In this document: positions 52,024-62,845 of the stretch, piece after piece
How the letters are laid out: each line of letters begins with the position of its first letter
Numbering within the stretch: position 1 is the first letter of the stretch
Assembly (NCBI RefSeq): GCF_900496995.4
Contig: NC_044011.1
Span: forward strand, 10,758,041 to 10,822,040
Direction: 5' to 3'
Origin: Aquila chrysaetos chrysaetos
Lineage: Eukaryota > Chordata > Aves > Accipitriformes > Accipitridae
DNA length: 64,000 nt
Program-made: the position numbers and the translations under genes
The notes under the pieces: generated by a model
What the model saw: the letters and a program-made list of their open reading frames with translations, nothing else
Told to the model about the DNA's origin: nothing
Databases searched by the model: none

Positions 52024-52838
52024 GTTCCACCAGCTTGCAATTACACTTTCTGGGCAGGAGCACCCTGTTTAGCAGCAGGGCTGACCCCCCGCTGGTGCCA
52101 TCCGATTTTTAAGGAACTGTGTGTAACGAGCACAGTGACACTGTGCTATTTACTGCCAAACTGCACCTCTTTGCTTAAATGCAGATGTTTATGACTCAAC
52201 CTTGCACCAGCTCATAGACATAAATGGAGTAATTAGGAGGCAGCTCTGAAAACTAGGCAGTGTTCATACCTGGAGAGGCACGTGCCAAAATGAAGAATAA
52301 GGTCTAAAGACAAGAACTAATTGAAAACGGTACAAACATGTATGCTACTTTTCTGGGAGAGGCAGCAAATGGGTGCTGGGAGAGATAACACTTGTGCTGC
52401 AGAGCCTTGGTACCAAAATGCTTTTTGCTGTGCTGTTTCACATGCTTGGTGGGTAGGGAGGCTCTGTTCCCAAGCTGTACGGGAGGAGGGAGATGGAGGC
52501 AAGCAAGTACCAGCTGTCTATTTTATTTTCCCACATAGTTGTTAGCTAGAAGGAGTGGGATGAAGAAAGCAATGTTTGCCCTGTGTTAATGGGTGAGGGC
52601 CTGACACCCTCAAAGGCAGGGACCCCAGCTGACCATCAGAGGAGGAAGGGTCAGGACTTGTCCTGTGATTTACACCGGGGACCCAGACCTGCTCTGCTTT
52701 CCCAGCCAAACCCACGCCCGCACAGCGCACAAGAGCACAGCTACGCACAGGGGCTCCACGTGGTTCTAGCTGGCAGGCGTTACGTTCCCCCAGCTCTCCA
52801 AACCGATTTATTTTTGCTCATATGACTTCTCTTTGCAG
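52024..52838 (+). other. Pseudogene intron 3
   Basis: About 0.8 kb, from a weak GTTCCA donor to a good CTTTGCAG acceptor. Nothing else is recognised. Confidence 0.65.
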
Positions 52839-53006
52839 TTGCAGAGTCTGTTGGCTCAAACTACAGGAGGGCAGCAGGCATCACTTACCGGCTTGCCTTC
52901 AGCCTGGGACTCCTCATCCTCACCGCCCTGGCTTATGCCCTTCCACACTGGAGGTGGCTCCAGCTCATGGTCACACTGCCCAATTTCTTCTTCTGCTCTA
53001 CTATTG
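52839..53006 (+). pseudogene. SLC22A2: Pseudogene exon 4: 1-nt deletion near the end
   Basis: 168 nt against 169 expected. It reads [20 protein letters not shown], then [20 protein letters not shown], and loses one C in the Phe-Leu stretch so that LLYYW at the exon end is out of frame. The donor GTAAGT is perfect. Thr of the TEFVG motif has become Ala. This exon keeps both Arg residues (YRR) at the place where SLC22A3 here has only one. Confidence 0.93.
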
Positions 53007-54511
53007 GTAAGTGCCTGCTCTTACAGCTCCCAGCAACACCGAGCCTAAAACTGGGGCCCGTAACTGGGAGTTGAAGCTTCTCTGTAGGGCTTGGCCGTAG
53101 TGCTACACATAGGATTTCAAAGACAACATCAGATCAGGTCTGGCATTTTTCTGTTGTCCTGTTCTGCCTGCCCAGAGGTTTAGTCTGAATCACCTAAGAG
53201 TAAGGGAGTTCCTGCAACATGTCGTAGCACTTCTGTGTTTGGAGTCCTTGCCACCCATCACAAACTACTAAGTCGTTATTTCTTGAACAGTACTTGAGCT
53301 ACTGTGAGAAGTGACCTTTTTCTAATCATTGATTAAAATTGCTTTCTTTTTAATGCAGTCAACAGACTTCTGTTGACTATTTGCAAAAAAATTGAGTGAT
53401 AATGCTCCTTAGAAAATTCCATTACCAGATCAGGGAACAGATTTGGGATGGGGTTTTTGTTTGTATTTTTTTGGAAAGTTTATTTTCAACATGGAGAAGC
53501 TGAAGGATCAGGTTTACAGCTGTTCTCTTTTATATCTACAGACTATTAGCCATTTCTAAAACATGTGAACAGAATTTATCTCAGACTAATGTTTCCAAAT
53601 GATAATAAACTGGTTTTAGCCTCAAAAAAAAAAAGGGGGGGGGCTATGTTGTCATTCAAGTGGAGCACAAATTAGAGTGCAATCGCTGACAGACACAGCT
53701 ACCAGTAAGTTCAATACCACCCTTGGATATTCAATACACCATAGGATCCTAGCCTGAGAAACTCAGTTCCATTTTCATTTTCTGTGTACCAGTAATATGC
53801 ATTTTCCTTCCCTGTAGCTGTCATGCTTAGATGTGTTGCAGGTGTCTGCCCAAGTCCCCCAGGTGGCTCATAGCTCAAAAGCAAAATGACAAAGTTATGG
53901 AAATTATTAAGCACATTGCCAAGGGAAATAAGAAGAAGCTACCATTCTCTTTCCAGGTGACTACGCTGCATTTGCTGCATATATGCAAACCTTGGGGCAA
54001 ATAATGTTATGCGTTTAGGATTGTTTGGGGTTTAGAGTAGGGAGCAGCTTGCGACCAAAAGCACTGCAGTTCCCTAAAGGAAATGCAAGTGAGTTTTCTT
54101 CTCTTTGACTGCCCAGGACCCTCACAGAGCATATTTGGGGAAAGAAGCTTGCAAAAATAGCCAGCAGACAAGAAAAATTCTTCCTTTAAGTAGTATCAAT
54201 CAACAGTAAACTCCCCAAATGTCATGACTGAAAATTCCAGAACATCCTTATTCATTATTTTTTTAAATGCTGCTTCATGCCATGCAACAGCCTCATAGAC
54301 ACGGCTGCACAGATATGAAAACTGTCTATATAAATTTTCATGTTTCCTTTCTCCAAAACATCTGGAGGAGTTATTTTGCCCTCACTTACTGAACTGGCAA
54401 ATGAAAGCCCTCATCCTCCCATTAATCCAAAGGAAAATATTCATTGCAGTGCTCACCACCTTCTCCCCTGCCCACTGTAATCTCTTGTCTCTCTGTCACT
54501 TGTGCTCCCAG
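53007..54511 (+). other. Interval that should contain pseudogene exon 5, none seen
   Basis: Exon 5 (PESPRWL signature) should lie here. I read this interval in all plus-strand frames and found no PESPRWL-like segment or its decay products. It contains an AATAAA (53604-53609) followed by A11 and G9 (53624-53643). Exon 5 was deleted or has decayed past recognition. Confidence 0.6.
53624..53643 (+). repeat. A11G9 homopolymer pair
   Basis: Eleven A followed by nine G, with AATAAA 14 nt upstream. It looks like the poly-A end of a retroposed transcript or a simple homopolymer slip. I could not identify a source gene for the preceding sequence. Confidence 0.5.
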
Positions 54512-54617
54512 AATCTCAACTCTGAAGATGTGTATGGAGAAAAGCTGAAACCTTCATTTCTAGACCTGGACTGGACACCTCAGATCAGAAAACACACTTT
54601 CATTTGGTGTACAGTTG
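54512..54617 (+). pseudogene. SLC22A2: Pseudogene exon 6: frameshift at the end
   Basis: 106 nt between CCCAG and GTAAGG. It encodes EDVYGEKLKPSFLDL, then DWTPQIRKHTFI, after which one base is missing and the usual ILMYNW-type end is shifted. In the protein, VRTPQIRKHT is the conserved start of TM7; here VR has become DW. Confidence 0.92.
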
Positions 54618-54783
54618 GTAAGGGAAGGCTTTTGCAGCTCAAATGGAGGTGTGTGACTCAGTGCCCTAAATTGTTGCCATTGATTTAAGCCTGTTTTGCT
54701 CCTGACCAGCTGCAAATCTCAGTTCTTTGCATAAACTCTCTCTCAAAGGGTTTGGCTTCATTTGCACCCTGTTCTCTGCCCAG

Positions 54784-54998
54784 GTTCACAAGCTCCATCC
54801 TCTACCTGGGCCTCATCATGCACATGAGAATAGCTGCTGGGAGCATGTATCTGGATTTCCTCTATTCTGCTCTTGTCGAGTTCCCAGCCGCCTTCATCCT
54901 CATGCTAACACTGGATTGCATTGGCCATCACTACCCCTGGGCTGCAGCAAACGTGATGGCAAGTGGTGCTTGTCTCGTTACGGCATTAGTCCCAAGCA
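54784..54998 (+). pseudogene. SLC22A2: Pseudogene exon 7: frame intact
   Basis: 215 nt, exactly the family length and phase (1 + 71 codons + 1), between CCCAG and GTGAGT. It reads FTSSILYLGLIMHM, then DFLYSALVEFPAAFILML, DCIGHHYPWAA and CLVTALVPSS. It has no stop or shift, but DRIGRR has become DCIGHH, removing conserved Arg residues of the second MFS motif. An unbroken exon of this size is compatible with fairly recent loss of the gene or with chance. Confidence 0.92.
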
Positions 54999-57550
54999 GT
55001 GAGTCATGCAAACCTCCTCTGTCAATGAACTCTCTCCCTGTCTCTTGGATATTGCCATGGAAAATGGAAAACAATCCTTGCTAACCTGGTCCATGTCAGT
55101 ATTGTGATCCAGTGAAGACAAATACCATAAAAGCTAATGTATATCCCACCATCAGCATTTATAGTAGCTAATGAGAGGCTGGAGAAATGGGGTGAATTAA
55201 ATTTCCAAAATGGCATCAAATCAGATGGCAAGTCTGCAGGCACTAGATCATGAGACATGCCATGTTAAGTCCACAATTTTTGTCTGGCCTAAAATTTGGA
55301 TTTGAATGCATAATCCAGGCTTTTCATCCAAAAATCCCCATGGTTTCTGTTTCTGAAAAGGAAAAATGTATGGGCACGTGCACACACTTACACACCATCT
55401 GGGTACAGTAAGTGCTTTCTGCATCTGCACATCAACAGTGCTGCTACCATAAATGTAGGGTGTTGAGCAACCACAGTGACAGGCACTTGGCTTTTGTTTA
55501 GCTAAGCATTCTCTCCAGGGCCATAAGTCTCAAAGCAATGTGTCCCTTAAGGGCCACCGAATGAAACATTTTTCCTTTTTCTTTGTGGAATACAGCTAGA
55601 CTGAAACCACAGACATAACACTGCCAAACAGCTATCAGTTCATGGGGGGACAAAGATAAAACCACAAAATGTTACGGAAAAATGTCATAGGCAACAATCA
55701 CAAAGCATCCAAACAATTGAAACTCATTTTAACAAGCGACTGGGGAGCCCAGGGGCTGTGCAAGGGACCTCTGGGCTTTGCCGGGGGAGCACAGGGGTGG
55801 GAGTCCTACGGCCCCGCAGCTGCTGCCTGTGCCAGGGCACGGGGAACAGCAGTGCCCGGGTGAGTGCCGTGCACCGGGGACAGGCACGGCTGGTGAAGAC
55901 GCTGCTGCCAACCCTGCTCAGCCCCTGGTTTAATGCCCCGCCAGGCTCGGCGGCAGCACCTACCAACAGAGACCCCAGCCTTCCCCGCTTGCCCGCGTGG
56001 GCACCGCCACGCTCGAGCCGAGCCACCTTCGAAACCCAAAGTCCAACCCTCCCCAAAAGGGTTGTTTTTCACCCAGGCCGGCTCTGCAGGGGCAGCGGGG
56101 CAGGCAGAGCCCCGGCTGGGAGGCAGGGATGGCCCCGGACTCCCACAGCTGCAATTGCTGTAAACCACATGCAGCAGCGGCTAGTGTCTCAGCTCTGCAG
56201 AGGCTCTGCCAGCAGGGTTCACTGGCAGCTATGGGTCAGTAAAATACTACCCTGGGCTTGATGCATCCCTCAGCTGGCTAAATGAGGGAAAAGCTCAATG
56301 CTCCGTGTGTGCACTAACAGCTAAAACAGCTGAAGCCACGATCCAAGGTCAGTTTGGGATATGAAAGCCCATATGGCACGCAAAAGTGTCCTGGACTGAC
56401 TCTACACGCAGGGCTGGGGTATTAATTTATTTGCAGCAGAAATTGGTAGCTCCAGCTGTGAAAGTCGCTCTACCTTAAGAGGCGACTGTCAGCACAGGGA
56501 AACGCGTCCTCCCTGCCACGGCCGGCTGCCGCCAGCACCTGAAGGTGGCTTTTGAGCAGGAGAGCACCTTGGCATAGCAGCGGGAGATTTTGGCAGCTCG
56601 CACAGCCATCCTACCTGCCCAGGGAGGGTGTGGCAGCGAGGCGAAGGCACAGCTCCCTGGGGAAAGGCAAGCAGGTTGATGGCACGGAAACCCTACTCGA
56701 GCTGGCTGTTGTACCTGTGCAAAGTAAAGCCGGGGAACACAACCCTCCGTCACATCATCCTCCCAAAAACTTAGCGTTCCTGTCTAAGCATCTATGGCTG
56801 CCAGCTGCACCCTGCATGCACCCAGGGGTGCTCACCACCCTGGTCTCACCTCCCATATGAGGCTGTGCCGGTGAGGGTACCGCTGATGTCCCTGGAGATG
56901 CTCACACCCGACAGGGACAAAGCTAGCTGAGGTGTGGTTTTAAATTTGGGGAAGCAATGCAAGGAATGTCCTGTGGTTTTAGTGCTTTCTCCTCCTGGCA
57001 TGACTCTCACCTGCTGTAGCAGCTCCCAGGGTGAGGGTAGAGCTCCATGGGCACTGAAGGAGCCACTTGGATTTACTGAAGCTGATGTGGAGCCAAAAGA
57101 CACGTGGCCTGGTAAAAAATTGGGTGTGGTAGGAAAAGGACCCAGCCTGGCCAGAAAGGGATGGCAACATAGCACAGGGTAGAGCATGGAGAGGTTGCCT
57201 CTCCGAAAAGTTAGGAAGTCCATACGTGCAACCACACACCCAGACATTACTTTAGAAACCACCTGGAATAACAGTTTTTACAGTAGGAAATGCCAGAGTT
57301 AAAGTTACTAATGCTACTGTTGTGATAGGATTTCCAGACAGCAGCAAATCTGTAATGAGGCCACAGAAAGTCTCCAACTTACTCCTTATTCTGCTGCTCT
57401 TCAAAATAATCTACCTTCATTTCAAAAATTGCCAGTGATGAGACATCCATTCAACCTAGTTTTCAGTGAATGTAAGCATATGGATTATTTGGTGGATAAT
57501 GCTGTTAGCCACCAGGAGCATCATCTGCCTTTTCCCCTTTCCTTCCTCAG
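54999..57550 (+). other. Interval that should contain pseudogene exons 8-10, none seen
   Basis: Between exons 7 and 11 the three exons encoding TM9-TM12 should lie here. I searched for segments like MGITMAYE, CDIGGI and LPETKG in the plus-strand frames and found none, so they were probably deleted. A GC- and CpG-rich patch lies at about 55740-56160 without coding similarity. Confidence 0.6.
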
Positions 57551-57617
57551 GCAAGAGAGAAGCAAAGAAAAAATTATTTATCTCCATGTTCTGAATTCCG
57601 AAGCTACCCCGAAGTAA
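57551..57617 (+). pseudogene. SLC22A2: Pseudogene exon 11 (C-terminal tail and stop)
   Basis: 67 nt after the acceptor CCTTCCTCAG, the same length and phase as exon 11 of the convergent gene at 62269. It reads QERSKEKIIYLHVL, then NSEATPK and TAA (57615-57617). The KEKxIYLxV core is the signature of OCT1/OCT2 C-termini. Its survival while exons 8-10 are missing suggests an internal deletion. Confidence 0.88.
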
Positions 57618-57618
57618 A

Positions 57619-58102
57619 AATCATAGAATCATAGAATTGTTTAGGTTGGAAAAGACCTTTAAGATCATCGAGTCCAACAGCAAACCTAGCACTGCCAAGT
57701 CCACCAGTAAACCATGTCCCTAAGCACCACATCTACACGTCTTTTAAATACCTCCAGGGATGGTGACTCCACCGCTTCCCTGGGCAGCCTGTTCCAGTGC
57801 TTGACAACCCTTTTTGGTGAAGAAGTTTTTCCTAATATCCAATCTAAACCTCCCCTGGCACAACTGGAGGCTGTTTCCTCTTGTCCTGTCACTTGTTACT
57901 TGGGAGAAGAGACCAACCCCCACCTCGCTACAACCTCCTTTCAGGTAGTTGTAGAGGCTGATAAGGTCTCCCCTCAGCCTCCTTTTCTCCAGACTAAACA
58001 ACCCCAGTTCCCTCAGCCGCTCCTCATAAGACTTGTGCTCTAGACTGCTCACCAGCTTCGTTGCCCTTCTTTGGACGTGCTCCAGCACCTCAAGGACCCG
58101 TT
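57619..58102 (-). mobile_element. CR1 LINE 3' fragment just after the pseudogene stop codon
   Basis: The element begins with the antisense CR1 terminal repeat (ATCATAGAATCATAGAATTG, then TTTAGGTTGGAAAAGACC). Read on the minus strand it encodes the end of ORF2: [51 protein letters not shown] and [11 protein letters not shown]. It is 5'-truncated at about 58102. The 3' end of the insert lies one base past the TAA of pseudogene exon 11, within what would have been the 3' UTR. Confidence 0.93.
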
Positions 58103-61100
58103 TTGCCCCGGATCTGCCTTTTTTGGGGCAGGGAGGTAGAAGGGAGCTGGCGGAGCAGCCATAGCAAGCCCAGCCCTTGACCCCACATGCAGGGGATGAG
58201 GCAGGCCAACGTGATCTTTTCCCTGTTGCACTCTCCCAGCTGCCAGCACTCTGTGGCTTGGGGACTTCCAAAGCCAGAGGTCATCTGCCTGTATTTCTGC
58301 TTCAGTCCCTCGCGGACTGCCCTTCCACAAATTTTTCTATTTGCCTTCTGAACACATTCATGCTTCTGGCATCCCAGGGCATCTGGCAGCAGCGACGCAT
58401 ACGGCGTGAGTGGGAAATTCATGAAGGAATGCTTGTTATAAAACTAAAAATCTCTTTGGGCTCTCACTCACAGCTCATTTCTGTACTGAGTGGGAGTGCA
58501 TTCATGAGCCCAGCTCACCTTCTCCAAGTTATGTGTAACTCTGCATGAAAGCAAGCGTGTAGACAGTAACTGATTTACTGTCACAATTCCCCCTACACCC
58601 ATTAAAATCTTGGTACTGTTGGTCAGTCTATGGCTCCTGATGGCCAGCAGATCGGCTTTGTGAGACAGCTCCTGCTGCCCAGAGCCCGCCTCAGGAGCCC
58701 GGCGCATCCAAAAGCCCCTCTTCCCTCCCAGTTTACTCCTTTCTTCCAGAGAAATAAGTACAAGAAATAAGTACAAAAAATAAGCACTTCTAAGGCCAAA
58801 GTGGCTTTTAAGCTTTGGCATCCCAGAATTTGACTGCATATTAGGCAAGCTGGAAAAAAAAAAGGAAGGCAAAGAGGAGCTGGAGGCAGCGAAGCCTCAG
58901 GACGCGGGAGGCTGTGTGCAACTAAAACATCATTAGGGATCAGTGATGGGGCGAGAAAGCCCCATGGGGGCCACCCACTGGGAGTGGCACGAACAATAAA
59001 AGGACACCATGCCCTGCATATTAAAGCATATTCATGTTTGTGTTTATGCATGAGTTTAGTTTTTTGCATGGCCAAACTCCAAAACAGCTGTAAGGCATAA
59101 GGACTGAGGCAGACGGAAGGGGCCAAAAAAAGGATATGGCTTTTGAAGTAGATCTCCCTTAATAACATGCTGGAAAACCACTACTGTAGTGCTTTTGAAG
59201 GTTGAAGGGTCTTCTCTACGGCCCTGAGAAGCACTTAAAATGTGATTCACATCATATTCATCAACTTGTGTATACTCTCTGGATTTGGGTTTTTTCCTGA
59301 CCAGTCCCAGTTCTGGAAAAGGGCACATTTCTTCATATTTTAAAACATTTACAGAATGTAGGATGACACAGTCCCATACAGTAGGGATGGGATTAGAGCA
59401 AATTGCAAAAAAATCTAGCACATACATTGTTTTGTTCACACAATACACAAAGGCAAGTCTAACCATTAACTGTTTCCAGGGGAGCTGGAGAGGACATGAG
59501 CTTTGTACTGGCCTGCAGGACGTCATTTTCTGCCAATTCATTAACACATGCATACAAGAACACCTTGACAAAACAACCATGTTAAGATTACAGCTTGCAG
59601 ACAAGAAGCGTTAATGAGTCTTTGATACACCACAGAGCCTGTGGCCACGTTTGATGGGATAAAATTAGCACTGGAGTCTCCAAATAGCAGCTATGCTGGC
59701 ACGGTGGTGTTTGGATGTGGGTGCTGACAGCAACAGCAGAGGACAAGAACAGTGCTTAGAAAGTGCTGCCCTGGACCACTACTGCAGCCAGGCTGTCCAT
59801 CAGATGATGCCAGGGAGAACACCAGCAACTTTGTAAAAGTAAAGAGCAATTCTTTCCAAAGCCCAGTTACTGAAGGTTGATGGGTACCCTGAAACGTGGA
59901 GAGTTTATGTTCTCTTTAGGTACCGTCCTTATACAGCCCAGTTTTTTAGTAGATGGGTGGGGGACAGGGTCTTCTTAAAGGGCCAGTCTCATTTTCATTA
60001 ACCTGGACACAACCTTGTCCAGGTGCTGCCTGGGCCAGCCCAGGTTGGGGCCTGAAGTGTTCCTTCCCACACTCCAGGGACAGCCCTGCCACTGAGCTGG
60101 TTACACTCCAGCAGCCCCAGGAGCACACAAGCTTCAGCTGCTATTAAGGGGAAGGGGAGCTGGAAAACTGTTGTTTTATCTTAGGCAGCTTGTCTCACAA
60201 CCTGGAGGAGATCCACTCCTACCACACACCCAGGACACAAAAGCTTTCTGCGCTTTGAGAGCAACCATGGGCAGCTGGACCAGATTTGACATGTTTCATT
60301 GACTTCCCAACTCCAGGAACAGATGAGGTCACCAGTGAGGAAATCAATAAAGCACATTTGCCCTTTTGCTCATTAAGGTGCCACCAGAAGCCAATGCCGA
60401 TATAACTTGTAGGCGACTGCAAAGCGAAGGCACAGCAGAGCCTGCCACCTCCGCAGCTCCTGCTGTGGCAGTAGCAGTGCTTATGGAAAGAAATGCCAGC
60501 GTGATTGGGTAACGGTCCGGAGAGTCAGCTTCTGTAGTTACTCATTTATTCATCCCAGTATTTGCTTTGCTTGACTTCTTGCCACTTCCTCCATTTTCTT
60601 TTTGCAGAGTTTTCGACAGGTTTCAGATCAATGAAAGATTGACAGCTGTCCTGACAGATTTCTTTTGTTGCAGAACATAGACATCTCTGCAACCACAGGA
60701 GGACACCAGCTCCACAGGACACATAATTACACCCCCGTTGTCCCTCTTGCCCATCTCAGGACCAACTCGTTCCCTCTGACCCTGAAGCAAATACTAGTTT
60801 TGCAACTGCCCGGGCCATGGTCATGTCATTCCCGATTTGTCCCTACTCTTCTCAGAGCAACCTTGCCAGGGACCTGCTTCGCTGGACAACATGCTTCCCT
60901 GCCTTTGAGGCCCTCACAGTGACACTGAACATTAACTGGGGCTCAGGCCAGTTGAAAGCAAGGGCAAGGTCACCGTACTACCACAGTGGGAAGCAATCCC
61001 AGGAGAACTTCACCGTGCCTGCAAGAGCCTGGCAACACTTTGCTCAGCTGAGAGCTTTCTCCCTGGAGATATTCATTAAATGGCAGCAGTATCTTGTGCC

Positions 61101-62201
61101 CTGCTTACAGCATCCTTACTGAAAAACAGCAGCAACAGAGTAAAGGGGAGCCACAGTACTGTTTTGCCCATTTTCCTCTGCAACCACAGCTCTGTTACAG
61201 TTGCTCAATGGGATGGACTAAGAAATTTGTGAAAGGTGCTGGGTATTTCCCGGCAGCGTTGTCCCTAATGCTCCCTGAGGCACAGGACCTCTGGCCAAAT
61301 CCCTGGTCAGAGTCCTGCAGGTCCCCAAGCCTGAGCCCGGCTCACTCCAAAGGGGTGTCCCTGCAGGGCTGCTCCCTCCAAACACGTAAGAGATACAGCT
61401 CTGTCCAGGTCCCGCTTCCATCCTAAGTCTCCAGTAGAGCAGGAGTCGGGTGGGCTCTCTCAGTCCCTCTCCTGGCAGCTGTAATGCTTTTCCCCTGACT
61501 GGAGTCTCAACATACTCTTTTTAATAAAGTTCTGCATGTCTGTGTATGCACACATTTTTAATGCTATGGAGGCTTAGGAAACCAGTTTTGCACAGAAAAA
61601 GAGCACAGATTATCCACTATGAAGACGATATTTAACAAGACAAGAAAATTTAGTGGTTACACATTGAAGATGGAACAAGGCTATTAGACTCATAGCCCTT
61701 CATAAGGTTTCTCCCATGCACCCCTTTTCCTGCTCTGGAGTTGCCACATGCCCATTCTTGTGAGCCTGGGAATAGCCAACAAAATCCCCAGTGAGGGCTA
61801 CTGCATAGGCATATGGACTCACATGAACACCATAACACATAGGGGCTAGCCAAAAAAAAAAAAAGTCCGCACAAATCTATTGCAAGTTGTAACAAGATTG
61901 TATAAGGTTTGTAGTCACCTCGGTTCCACAGCAGAGGTAAATCTCTGTTATATTATGCTGCCCCTTCATAAGACAAAACAACAGAGTCAGACTTCATGGA
62001 GGCTTATAAAGTTTTGTTGGGATGGACCCCACCATCCTCAAGTTAAGGTCTGTCCCCATGATGAGGTCCACGCACCTGGTACGAAGATTTCCCAGCCCTA
62101 AAATATATTTATCTTATAGTGTACAGAGAGGGAAGCAGCTATGCAGTAATAGGGACAATCCCATCAGAAAACCCCAAACAGTCAAGACTTTTAAGAGAAT
62201 G
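58103..62201. other. Intergenic DNA between the convergent OCT genes
   Basis: No exon, RNA gene or clear transposon is recognised. Two overlapping minus-strand frames of about 181 and 182 codons (58623-59168, 59056-59604) have no recognisable domain and no supporting splice or promoter context; I treat them as chance. A poly-A run lies at about 61852-61864. Confidence 0.55.
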
Positions 62202-62207
62202 TTTATT
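62202..62207 (-). terminator. Candidate polyadenylation signal of the SLC22A1-like gene
   Basis: TTTATT on the plus strand is AATAAA on the minus strand, about 60 nt downstream of the stop codon at 62269. It would give a short 3' UTR. Other signals further downstream are possible. Confidence 0.5.
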
Positions 62208-62268
62208 CCAATTTGCCTTTCCATGCTAGTCCCCTAAAACAGATTGTCCAGAAAGAGTTCTGCCTTCT

Positions 62269-62335
62269 TCAGTCACGTGCTGCTTCTGGTGTTTGGACGT
62301 GGAGATAGATTTTTTTGGCCTTTGGAGCACTGTGC
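62269..62335 (-). CDS. SLC22A1: Last coding exon of an SLC22A1-like (OCT1) gene
   Basis: 67 nt after acceptor TTCTTACAG. It completes a Gly codon, then encodes HSAPKAKKIYLHVQTPEAARD and TGA (62269-62271). The KxxIYLxVQT core is the C-terminus of OCT1/OCT2 proteins, and VQTPEA resembles the OCT1 end (VQTSEP) more than that of OCT2. It has the same length and phase as exon 11 of the pseudogene. The reading is open. The gene is convergent with the pseudogene, as SLC22A1 is with SLC22A2 in mammals. Confidence 0.9.
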
Positions 62336-62845
62336 CTGTAAGAATAGCAAGATGTGAGCAGCAAACCAGGAATGAAGGTGTTCAGTGGGCAGCTAACTTC
62401 AAGTTCTTCATTTACTCTGCCTCTCCCCCAGAGAAAATGAGCATCTAATCCTCAAATCCTCTAGGTTTGCTCTGGCTCCTCAGTACATACTGGTGCTTCA
62501 CTCACCACATGAGTAGCTAGTATGAAGAGTGCCCTTTTTCTGTTCCACAGTTAGTTCTTTTTAAGAACAAATAACATTTATAATAGCATTGCTGCAAGTT
62601 TGAGAGACTAGTGCAGTTATTCATAGGCTAGTAAAGGCCTATGCTGCTTATTTTCAGATGCCTAGGTAGACAAGTGGTAAAAAGAGAGTCCAAAATCTCT
62701 CCAGCTAGAGTCTAAGAATTAACTAGCAACTTCTTGGAGGCATAGGAGGCAGCCAAGTAACCCCTGGGCTTCCCCAAGTTGCTCTGGGCAGGGATTTTGC
62801 ACAATTTCAAGTGAAAGCTGCTAAGAGTTCATCATCCTGACTCAC
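62336..62845 (-). other. Last intron of the SLC22A1-like gene
   Basis: 510 nt, from donor GTGAGT (plus-strand ACTCAC) to TTCTTACAG. Nothing else is recognised. Confidence 0.75.

Larger units (their letters stand above)
45395..57617 (+). pseudogene. SLC22A2: SLC22A2-like (OCT2) pseudogene
   Basis: OCT2 is the basolateral organic cation uptake carrier of kidney in mammals. Here a plus-strand gene with OCT exon structure is recognisable but broken. The exons found are 1 (45395-45800), 2 (47295-47397), 3 (51867-52023), 4 (52839-53006), 6 (54512-54617), 7 (54784-54998) and 11 (57551-57617). Exons 1, 2, 3, 4 and 6 each carry a 1-nt frameshift, and exon 1 also has TGA at codon 12. Exons 5, 8, 9 and 10 were not found. 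Most AG/GT sites survive, so this is a decayed intron-bearing gene and not a processed copy. Its head-to-head position with SLC22A3 matches mammalian SLC22A2. The A1 versus A2 identity rests on position and modest sequence similarity. Confidence 0.93.

Noticed and set aside
55740-56160. GC-rich patch in the pseudogene as a possible first exon of another gene
   Set aside because: Open frames occur on both strands from composition. No splice donor in a consistent frame and no known protein similarity are seen.
58623-59604. Two overlapping minus-strand frames of about 180 codons
   Set aside because: No similarity to known families, no splice or promoter context and ordinary composition. They are most likely chance open frames, although a search against bird transcripts would settle it.
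60600-61130. Possible exons of a kringle gene (LPA/PLG type) expected near SLC22A3 in mammals
   Set aside because: No kringle-like cysteine pattern in any frame. Synteny would place such genes beyond the left edge of the window.
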